Source: Cenococcum geophilum 1.58
Taxonomy: Eukaryota > Ascomycota > Dothideomycetes > Gloniales > Gloniaceae
NCBI GenBank assembly: GCA_001692895.1
Contig: KV748252.1
Location: 372,001 to 436,000 of the forward strand
DNA: 64,000 nucleotides
Direction: 5' to 3'
Below the pieces are notes generated by a model, which was not told the origin of the DNA, did no database searches, and saw only the letters and a list, made by a program, of their open reading frames with translations. Positions 46,721 to 55,196 of this stretch are shown here, in pieces. How positions within the stretch are numbered: position 1 is the first letter of the stretch; the number at the start of each line of letters is the position of its first letter. Both the position numbers and the translations under genes were made by a program.

Positions 46721-47848
46721 TTGTCCCTAGTGGACGAGTACATATCACAAGTCCGATCCAGCATCTTCTTCAAGTGCGGCTGGATCCTGCAAGAATGGCT
46801 TCTCAGCAAAAGACTCCTGTGGTACACACCGCACGGCCTATTCTATGAATGTCAACAGGAGCTGCCTCGGGCGTACGATCAATCCCAGCTCGCGTTCAGT
46901 CGAGCGAACCCGGATCTTCGCGCGCATCTTCAGCTGAAGGCTTCATTCCACTTTTCCAACACGAACATCTTGGACTTCTGGTATCACGCCCTCGAGGTTT
47001 ATTCCGGACAACATTTGACGAAACCGGAGAAGGACCGCATAATGGCCCTGTCAGGTCTGGCCAAAGAAGTTGGTCCGACACTTGCTGCGCAGATCGATCC
47101 GCAGAATGAAATATATGTGGCTGGGTTGTGGTTACGAGACCTCCACTACGGTCTTCTCTGGGAGCAAGACCATATTGCCCAAGCTTGGACCACAAAAGTT
47201 GAAAAAGCCCCGTCATGGTCATTTGCTTCGCTTATGACGTCGGTGCGATGGCCTGAGAGAGCAAAGGGAACACAGCCAGCATTCAACCTAAACGGCGTCT
47301 GTTTGAGATGTCAGGGAGAGCACGATAATCCTGACCATTTTGTTTTCGGCAACCACAGACTTCGTCCAGCGAACGCCGCGGTAGAAATGGCCTAGTTCAA
47401 TCCCGAGAACTTCTTCTCCTGCCTTCATCTTCGAGGAAAATTACACACAGTGCACGTCCGAGGATACCTGGAGACCGAAGAAAATCTACAGAGCGCCGCG
47501 CTTTCAACCGCATACGACACTGCTCCAAAATCGTGTAATTGGTGCGCCATATGTTCTGCGTTCAGACCTGAGATCATCGCCGGTTGGGGTTCGCTCGAGC
47601 AAATGAGAACGGATCCGACAACGTGTGCAGATTTCGGAGTTGCTGTCTATACGCTCCATGTCTCGACGAGATATCTTCGCCACGGGATATGGTTAAAGAC
47701 TTCGAATCCCGTGCTGGATGTCCTGTTCGTTAAACAGATCGATGGCAAAGGCCAGGTGTATCGACGACTGGGCGTTGGCGGAATCGCGGATAGCGATTTG
47801 ATACGGGAATTCGGGGACGCTGGGGAGAGAAATCTCCAGCTGATTTGA
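46721..47848 (+). pseudogene. HET-domain protein, 5'-truncated with an in-frame stop
   Basis: The frame opens directly at the transposon edge with no ATG and reads the second half of a heterokaryon-incompatibility (HET) protein: FFKCGWILQEWLLSKRLLWY, the conserved segment after the HET catalytic-type core, then a Cys-bearing C-terminal region. A TAG at 47393-47395 interrupts it, but the same frame continues for about 150 residues to a stop at 47846-47848 (NPENFFSCLHLRGKLHTVHV onward). The stop would derive from CAG by a CpA to TpA change, the preferred RIP change. The N-terminal half of the HET domain is missing. HET proteins of this kind trigger incompatibility cell death after fusion of unlike hyphae. 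This copy should be non-functional. Confidence 0.8.
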
Positions 47849-47950
47849 ATCTTTTAGCCGTCAACGCTATGCGGGCCCGTTCGATATCGGCACTTTACCG
47901 ACGCCACTAGGAGATGGGCGAGCCCAAAGGTACGATGCATTCTCCTTATA

Positions 47951-49754
47951 TTATCCCGACCCCCTTGACCTCTCACCACGATCGCTACGCTGCCCCACGG
48001 ATGGGACAGCGCCTCGGGCATAGTCATCGTATATACCATACCGACCCTGTTTCTCTATCTCCATGGACCTCAGAAGGCATTTCAACCACAGCATAAGCAT
48101 ACTTCCCGCACTCCCCGAAGCATACATTACGACAAATATCATCTGCGGCCCCATAGACGCCAGCAAAAAAAGCTTCCAGTACCGAATCCGGTCCAGTCTG
48201 CGCCGGTCCTCGTCCGATCCACCAATGTCCACACCAATCGGATACGAGAGAATGCACCGATACCCATTCAGGGGTGAAATGGTTGCTAAGCCTATGAACC
48301 CGACTCGGAAAAGAGTAGGTTTGGTCCGAAACGTCGATCTCCACTGTCGGCCCTGGTGACCCCAGTACTGGGGGCAGGATGAAGGGTGCGCGTTGTAAGC
48401 TTGCAGGTATTCCTTGGTTCGAATAGCTGCGGGATTAATTTTTGCGGTAGGCGGAAGGGCGCGTAGACGAGGGTCGGCATGGTTGACGGCTCGGCATAGG
48501 ATCTTTTGAACCGCTTGCGTCTGAGGATTATCGAGGGGACTTGCATCCACGGGTCTGGGAGCGGCAGCTCAAATTTCTCAAACATGGACCTTCGGAGGCG
48601 GTGCTTGAGGGCGTAGAAACAGAGGAGGTAGCTGCCTAGGACTGTGTAGAGGCCTTTTTTTGCTTTGCTGACGCGGCGGTTAGTGGAGCTGTGGCATCAG
48701 GAGTGAGGTAGCACTTACGGGGAAGGGGTCTTTGAATGCCTGGTTTCATTTATGAACATTATCATGGAAATAGATAGTATCGAGCTGTAGGTGAAGATGA
48801 AAGCGGGTATGAGAGGGTAAGATAGCCAAGAGTGTGCGCCGGTGCTGTTCTTATCCATGTAGTCGTATCTTGCTACCGTTGGACATCGAAGGGGCGTTGG
48901 AGATCGGCCTTCCGCAGATATAGGCGCGCCGGATATACTGATATCTTGATTTTCTAGCGCTCCTTCTCCGTGGTCTTGCTCTATAATAGAGCCGCGAGGG
49001 ATATCCCGTTGATGGCTTCGCTCCGGCTCTTGTGCTGCCGTTGATGCTTCTCTTTGCTGCTTTGCATATGCCGCCGCAAGCAAACCGATCGCCGCTGTTC
49101 CTTGCCTACGAGAGACGGAAGAATGTGGGGTGTCAGAATAAGGCTCCAGACCAGGCTCAAACTCTCTAACAGCTCTCCTTACCCCCTCCCATCCAACTCG
49201 CTCTTTACACACGGATCATACATTTCGTCTTCCCAATCCACCAAAAACCGCCAAACCATCCACACACAAACCGCACTCGCTCACCCCCAGAGCCCAATTT
49301 GCAGCACACTCATCACAACCCCAACCCTCGCCACCATCAAGCTTGCCTCCTCCTCCCCCAGCCCTCGGAAGCTCCTCCCCAGCACAACCGCATGCACACA
49401 CAAATTCGGCACCGTAGTCGCCCCACACACGGCCAACACCGTCCACCGATACTTCAATCCCGGTCTCCTAAGTCCTGCAAACCGAGCCGGGTCTCGGAAC
49501 AGGAAGATCCAGGTTAAGCGGGCGGCGAGGGAGAGCAGGATGGCGAGGAGGTGGAGAAAGAGCGGGCGTGTAGGCGAGGGACCGAGGACGAGGGCGGTCG
49601 TGGCCCAGACGATAAGAAAGTGCGCGAGTAGGATGATGAAGTGGCAACCCATGATTAGGCCGAGGACGTCCGGCACCATTGTTGCTTGTGCCGGTAGAGC
49701 GTGCGCCAATGGCGCGTGTAGGATGGGATGTTCGAGTTGTTCATTTCTGATCAC
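47951..49754 (-). CDS. Uncharacterised multi-pass membrane protein, 3' part unresolved
   Basis: Reading from ATG at 49754: exon 49285-49754, then 48719-49177, then from 48667 downwards, with GT..AG introns of 107 and 51 bp that keep the frame. The first exon has at least three hydrophobic segments (CHFIILLAHFLIVWATTALV, PLFLHLLAILLSLAARLTWI, WTVLAVCGATTVPNLCVHAV). The second has one near its end (YPLIPAFIFTYSSILSISMI), and the third starts KGLYTVLGSYLLCFYAL. The third exon's frame runs to a stop at 48292. A different minus-strand frame, open from 48550 to 47951, looks more protein-like (DRIRYWKLFLLASMGPQMIF), and no good intron links the two. A frameshift in the gene or assembly is likely. 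I do not recognise the family; the second intron join is well supported, the first less so. Confidence 0.45.
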
Positions 49755-49818
49755 ATCTCATGTCACTTCGGCGTCTCGCGCTACATGTAAATTGATATCA
49801 CGTGCGAAACTAAAATAA

Positions 49819-50510
49819 GTCACCATTGCCAAACATACCTTTACGCTATATCAAACAAGGGTTAGTCTTCGCACCTCCAAGATATCTATCACAAATTAAA
49901 GACCTACTAGCCTACTAGGAGGCCTTTAAGATCTTAACACCCCAATAGTAATAATAGTAATAATAGTAATAATAATTATTTATTTTATAGCCATAAGCTG
50001 GCTTATTGCTGCAATATATATATAGTATTACGCTCTTTTAGCTGGCACAGTGCTAGCGAATAGCAGGGTTTGGCTAATATGGCGGAAAGCTGGGCCAGGC
50101 CCCAAAAATACTTTTAGCGAAACTAAATTTCCTGCGTCACTCCCCGTTTTCCTGACGATATTTTTATATAGAGAAAATTTAATATGTATTTATTAGTATC
50201 TTATTCTTCTGATTAATACTATATCTATATATAAGAGTCTTCTACGAGAGTCTATAACATTTTATAATGTAATATTCTTCTAATAAGGTAGTATAATAAG
50301 CTTACTATACAACTAGGTAAAATAACTTTATCAAGATAAAGCTTGCAGCAGTCTTTATAACTTAGTTGCAATATTGCTATAAATCGCATAGACTTTGTAA
50401 AGGCTTTATAGAGACTGTCGCAAAGCTTGCTCGTCTTGCAATGGTCTACCACTTCCAATCGAGGGTCTTGCGGACAGTCCTCCAAGTGAACTCCTGCTGC
50501 CCACTGACAA
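49819..50510. other. AT-rich intergenic patch with a TAATAG microsatellite
   Basis: Contains a short (TAATAG)n-type tract at about 49948-49978 and AT-rich sequence with no gene. The left part would carry the promoter of the membrane-protein gene and the right part the 3' region of the 2EXR-type gene. The composition resembles a minor repeat remnant, but no element ends were recognised. Confidence 0.5.
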
Positions 50511-51410
50511 CTAACTCTCGTCGCCGTTTAGGGAGCTCCTGGCGGACCTTCCACCCAACGAACTTCTGGGAGACCTTGGCTCCGTTCTTCCAAAAGTGCT
50601 TTTAGTATGCATTGCCATTCGTGCTGCCGGATCGCTCTGCCCAGCTGTCAGAAAGGGTCTCTCCCTCCTCCTCATCTCCCAGCTTGTCAGGCCTGATTCC
50701 TTAATCACATCCCCTTCCTCTAATTGCCGAAATCCTAATTCTAATTTTTCTGGTTTAGGGAGAAACCGCACAAACTCGACCTTGACACCCCTCGTCTTGC
50801 CCCCTTCTTCCCATGTCATCATAAAAACAGCACCGGAACTCCACGGATCTACTCGCGTACACCAGTCCTCAACTTGAGTGAACTGGGCGTTCATGATGTG
50901 CTTAAGTTTCCACGCCACGTCATTTTGTTTCCTGAGCATTGACATCAAAATGTGATCGTTGAACAAAACCGTCACCTCCCTCAACCCAGTCAATCCCGGC
51001 ATCGTTACTAAACCTTCCAAAAAGAGTACTAGGCGCCTTGTCCCAGCATTGTGACCTGTCGGTCTGTACCTAGTTGCGAGGAAGTCATCTGTGAGATGTG
51101 TTGCAAGTGTGATGCTCCTAAGAGTGCTTAGTTTCTCTATGCATAATCCTGAGCTGCCTATTCCGTCTTCAAGAGCTCTACGTCGCCAAAGTTTTGTTAT
51201 GAAAGTTGTTTTCGAATAGGCAAGCAGAGCCGCTTCGTGATAGATTTGGTGACATGTTTGGAGGAGATAGAGGTTGTGTAGTGGTTTAGTGTCTATGAAG
51301 GGCAAAGCTATCGTATCGTCGACATGGCTCCGTGATGAAAATACGTAAATGTAGATTTCGTTCCGAATCTCGGCGGGAAGGCCGAGGAGAGATGCTGGGA
51401 GTGGCGGCAT
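50511..51410 (-). CDS. 2EXR/DUF7730-type (F-box-like) protein
   Basis: An intact single-exon frame of 299 residues. It opens MPPLPASLLGLPAEIRNEIY, the leucine-proline-glutamate-Arg-Asn-x-Ile-Tyr signature of fungal 2EXR/DUF7730 proteins (residues about 7-24). The family-typical LLQTCHQIYHEAALLAYSKT segment follows at about residues 49-68, the position where such proteins have a conserved C-x-x-I-x-x-E-A helix. The remainder resembles the leucine-rich, LRR-less body of these proteins, ending in a Ser/Arg-rich tail. The family is expanded in Dothideomycetes; its F-box-like start suggests protein-protein interaction, but the biochemical role is unknown. It lies alone between intergenic spacers. 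Confidence 0.85.
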   Translation of the reverse strand: MPPLPASLLGLPAEIRNEIYIYVFSSRSHVDDTIALPFIDTKPLHNLYLLQTCHQIYHEAALLAYSKTTFITKLWRRRALEDGIGSSGLCIEKLSTLRSITLATHLTDDFLATRYRPTGHNAGTRRLVLFLEGLVTMPGLTGLREVTVLFNDHILMSMLRKQNDVAWKLKHIMNAQFTQVEDWCTRVDPWSSGAVFMMTWEEGGKTRGVKVEFVRFLPKPEKLELGFRQLEEGDVIKESGLTSWEMRRRERPFLTAGQSDPAARMAMHTKSTFGRTEPRSPRSSLGGRSARSSLNGDES

Positions 51411-52061
51411 TATTGGGCAGTGGGATATCTCGGTATGCTTTGGTAAGGCCAGAGCAATTGGATTGAGAGATGGAAGGGTTGGGTAGCTGAGAGCTTTTAT
51501 ATGTCGTACGTTGACATTCGTTCTTGATCGAAAAGCGGAGGCTGTGTGATAGGCACCAAATCTCGCTTGGCGAGTCGTCGCTGTTGGAGTTATGCACAGC
51601 TAAAGTTATGAATAGCTTCTAAAAATTCTTGTTTAATTCTTAGACAGGATAAGAGCCTATCCCTTGTAGGAGTTTTGACAAATGTTGGAATTTGTCCGAT
51701 AAATGCTAATACCGTAACATACATCAGCTTGAATCCCGCAAGGCCGGTGAGGAGGATTACGAAAGAGGATGATTGACACTTGTACACGGGTAATTCAGAA
51801 GAGCATTTTGGGCTCTATATCGTTTTGCTAGCTATCCTTGCCATTCTTTATGTACCTGACGAGATGCAACTAGATAACCCTCTCACAGAACTAGTACTAC
51901 GCCAGATAGATCCTAGCATCCCTAAAATACACAAAAAGCTCCATCCCTGAGTCCCAAACGCCATAAGAAACGCCATGAGGCCCGTTTGGTTTCTATTACC
52001 AACCAACCCCGGCTCCAATGATCCTCCCATACTTCAACCTTGTTAAACCTCACCACCTTGC
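51411..52061. other. Intergenic region between 2EXR-type and EF-hand genes
   Basis: Both neighbours are on the minus strand, so the left part holds the promoter of the 2EXR-type gene and the right part the 3' region of the EF-hand gene. Only short frames without recognisable domains are present. Confidence 0.5.
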
Positions 52062-53061
52062 CTAAATCACATCAACACCTTTTCCATTCTCTCCACCAAG
52101 TCCACCCCCGTTCACACTAGCCATAAACTCCCCATACCGGAATACTTCCCCACGTCCTGCCCCGCCCATATTCCTGCTTCCCTTCCCAAAGGCTCTCCTG
52201 CTGCTAAACCCCTCAACTACTTTCTCGATCTCCCTTTCTGTCAATCTCTTCTCACCGGCCTCTGGCACAGTGTGCAGTAACGCATCCTTCAGTTCCACTA
52301 GATCAATCTGACCAGAATCGTCGTCATCAAAAGCTGCAAATGCTGCATTAAGTTCGGAAGGCTGGGAAAGCGGAGCAAGGAGAGCCGACAGTGTGTGGAG
52401 ATATGTTGCTAGGTTTATGGTTTGACTGCTAGGGAAGTAAGATGAGAGAGAGGAGGGTGAGCTGTCAAGGCCGAGCTGAGAGAGCATGTCTGCAACGTCG
52501 GCCGCCGTGATAGCACCAGCGTTAGACCGATCGAGCACGCTAAAAGACTCGCGCATGCTATGGAGGAGAGCAGGCGGAATCTGAGTGAGTGGATCACCGT
52601 TGGTAGCGAGAGTGAGCGATGATTGGCGCGGTGTATGTGTGTTTGTAGGCGTGGTGGCCGAGGCTCGGGAAGGGTTAGGGTAATTAGGGCTGGCGGTAAG
52701 CGCGGCAGTGCCAGAGCGTGTTGGAGAAGTGGGAACTTCGGGTGTCGTTGTTGTACCACGGGTTGTAAGCCATGCTGGTGGTGGATTGTTGGAAGCACTT
52801 GGGGTGGTAGTGTGGCGAAGGGGAGTTTGCAAGGTCTTCTCTGGAGAAAGATTTGATGGCGTGGACGGCTTAAGAGGCGAACTTGTGGGTGTGGTCGCGC
52901 GAACAGTTGATGGAGATGGAGCAAGAGGGGATTTGGGGCGTCGGAAGGGTGATGTGCGCGGGCTGTTGAAGGAAAGAGGGGACGGCTTATAGGGCGTCGG
53001 TGTCGATGACTGAAGGATAGTGAGTTGGCAGTGGTTAGAGGAAAAGCGGGTAACTAACCAT
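52062..53061 (-). CDS. EF-hand protein, calmodulin/myosin-light-chain-like, start codon alone in exon 1
   Basis: Exons 53059-53061 (the ATG only) and 52062-53009 give 316 residues. The 49-bp intron starts GTTAGT directly after the ATG, has a CTAAC branch site and ends CAG; the protein then begins MSSTPTPYKPSPLSF, the usual start of this fungal family. Residues 2-135 are Ser/Thr/Pro-rich and probably disordered. The C-terminal half is calmodulin-like: a degenerate loop at 161-172 (DRSNAGAITAAD) and one canonical calcium loop at 229-240 (DDDDSGQIDLVE) with acidic residues at positions 1, 3, 9 and 12. Such proteins resemble myosin regulatory light chains; the partner is not known. An unspliced frame extends further upstream but would add an unrelated N-terminus. 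Confidence 0.88.
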
Positions 53062-53289
53062 GTTCCAAATTGAAGTCGTATTCTCGTTTTATAGGCTGTT
53101 ATACGGAGAAAACGCGTTGTAGGCTTTCTTCCGGAGGTTGGAGACAACGTTCGCAGTGGTGTTGAGTTTGCAGCCGTCCTTGGAAGACTTTAAGAAACAT
53201 ATTTCCGTTTTCGGCTAGCTCTAATCCGCCTTGTCTCGCGTGCTGCGACTTTGCACGCAATTACATGAATGGGTCAGACGCCCTCCCTG

Positions 53290-53809
53290 CTACAGCTATG
53301 TGCATGACCAGCTTCACCCCCCCCCTCTTTGACAAAAGTTAATTTCGCTCGCGTATGATTTCGCCTAGTTGCCACCAACTGTACATAGCAACCGTAGCGA
53401 ACGCCTGTGGCTGTACGCAAGGACCGCTTTGGTTGCCTTGGAGAATTATTGTGGTTGCCCTGGGGAATTGTCCTGGTTGGCCAGGGGAATTCCAGGGGAG
53501 TCGAATTGAAGCAATTCAGAACTTGCCTGACGTATGCTTCTTCTTTCTTCCCCTTCTTACCTACGTCTCTGAAACGCGAATACAACGCTGTCTCTGCAGA
53601 GAGGTCGATGGAATTTGGCAATATCGTATAGGTGGAAACCTCACGATATTTGACAAAGATCACGACGCTGCGGAGGAAGGCCGATCGCAAACAGAGGCGT
53701 TCGCTACGATTGCCATGTACAGCTGGTGGCAATTAGGCGAAATTGAATGTGTACCGAATTCAAATTCTGCGGAAGGGGGGGGTGAAGCTGGTCATGCACA
53801 TGGCTGTAG
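53290..53809. mobile_element. Long-TIR element, 520 bp, no coding capacity
   Basis: The left end CTACAGCTATGTGCATGACC is matched in inverted orientation by the right end (GGTCATGCACATGGCTGTAG). The inverted similarity continues inward for about 130 bp with gaps: TTTCGCCTAGTTGCCACCA at the left against its inverted counterpart near 53727-53745, and GCGAACGCCT. A poly-C/poly-G run sits in each arm. Long TIRs suggest a Mutator-like or similar non-autonomous DNA transposon. No target duplication was recognised. Open frames across it are not convincing genes. Confidence 0.72.
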
Positions 53810-53923
53810 TACAGTAAACAAAATAACCTCTCGCTTATTTCTTGACCGGTACTCTGAGGCATTGATGTACAGGCAAAACTCCTTGGTACGATATGGGTTT
53901 TGGCACCTAATGTATCGTAACTA

Positions 53924-54349
53924 CTATGGTATCAGGGATAAATATTGTTAGCTCGGCGCTAGACCAGGGGGTATACACTAGCCATTTCAAGCACCAACAA
54001 TACACTCCTCCACACGCGTTTTACACACGCACACTCTCTCTCACACGCATACACGTAACGTATATGATGGTTATGAAGGTGTCCCTAGTTGTGAAGGTTT
54101 GCAGGTTTTGCAAACAATTTTTATCTATGCGCTTGCTTCGTCTGTGCTCCAACGCGCTTTTCAAGTACTGATGTTTAAAACCTTCATAGGGTCGCCTTCA
54201 TAACCCCACACATACGTTACGTGTATGCGTGTGAGAGAGAGTGCGTGTGTAAAACGCGTGTGGAGGAGTGTATTGTTGGTGCTTGAAATGGCTAGTGTAT
54301 ACCCCCTGGTCTAGCGCCGAGCTAACAATATTTATCCCTGATACCATAG
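53924..54349. mobile_element. Fold-back MITE with near-identical arms of about 150 bp and TA duplication
   Basis: 426 bp starting CTATGGTATCAGGGATAAAT and ending with its reverse complement, flanked by TA (53922-53923 and 54350-54351). The arms match almost base for base for about 145 bp, including a TAGACCAGGGGGTATACACT stretch and a CACACTCTCTCTCACACGC stretch. They enclose a spacer of roughly 110 bp. The RNA would fold into a long hairpin. TA duplication fits a Tc1/mariner-Fot1-type MITE. Arm identity suggests recent insertion. Confidence 0.88.
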
Positions 54350-54351
54350 TA

Positions 54352-55196
54352 ATACAAATGGTATTGTTGTATCAAGAGTCACGTGTAGGGTAAATAACCA
54401 GCAAAAACTCAATGAAAGTGTATTTTAAAGCCTAAAAAGTATCCCATGCAACGTTGGTGTCCTACCGCAGGTGGTCCGTGCGGAACACCAAAATCAGAAC
54501 TGCGCAGAAACTTCGTAGAAACTTCGCAGAATTCCGTTCTGTAAAGGGGGGCTGCTGGAACGCCTATTCCAAACAAATCTCCACCAAGAATTGAGTGCAG
54601 ATATCAAAATATACAATGTGTTGAGCTTTATATTCCTTATTACGACTCTAAGATCCTAACGATCTAATTGGCTAGAGCTTATCGATAAGAATAGGACACG
54701 AATCAACGTTGCAAGGGATAGATTTTCTCCTTACGGGCTAGATATACCCCCCCATACAACTAGTTATACCGGTATTAGTGGTAGAGCTTAACGATACCGT
54801 CGAAAGTCAGATAATTGTTAATTACACCAAAAAAGTTCTTGATCAGGGCGTGTAGATCGTAATACAAAATATATCGTTATATACCCGTTATCGTAATAAA
54901 GAGTTTTGCCATTCTTCGCTTCTCCACGCCATCCCCGTTACAATCGTCCTCGGCGGGTTTGCGTGAGGAAAAGAGCGTTTGGCTATGCCTTCATGATATT
55001 CCCAAGTGAAGGCGTATTCTTATATACTATTTACCTTACCTAGGCAACCTCACACGCAGTCCCATCTATAGTCAATGCTCCGTGGAGCCTTTAGAACCCC
55101 ACACCAAGAAGATCCCTTCCGCCTTACGGAGCCAAAGCTGGCCTCATCCCATCCATCAGGGTCCTGGTGATTCTGATTGCGTTCTCTGCTTTCACA
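54352..55196. other. AFI1 upstream region with a possible LTR remnant
   Basis: Contains the AFI1 promoter and leader. At about 54544-54560 a purine run (GTAAAGGGGGG) is followed by CTGCTGGAACGCC, which looks like a polypurine tract joined to an LTR start (TGTTGGAAC type). No second copy or matching end was found, so an LTR relic is only a suggestion. No open frame of note before 55197. Confidence 0.35.

Noticed and set aside
49054..49818. Plus-strand open frame of 254 codons
   Set aside because: Antisense to two exons of the minus-strand membrane-protein gene, which has hydrophobic segments and splice sites; this frame is low-complexity.
53355..53951. Plus-strand open frame of 198 codons between the EF-hand gene and AFI1
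   Set aside because: It runs through a long-TIR element and into the next MITE, with no domain and no splice or homology support.
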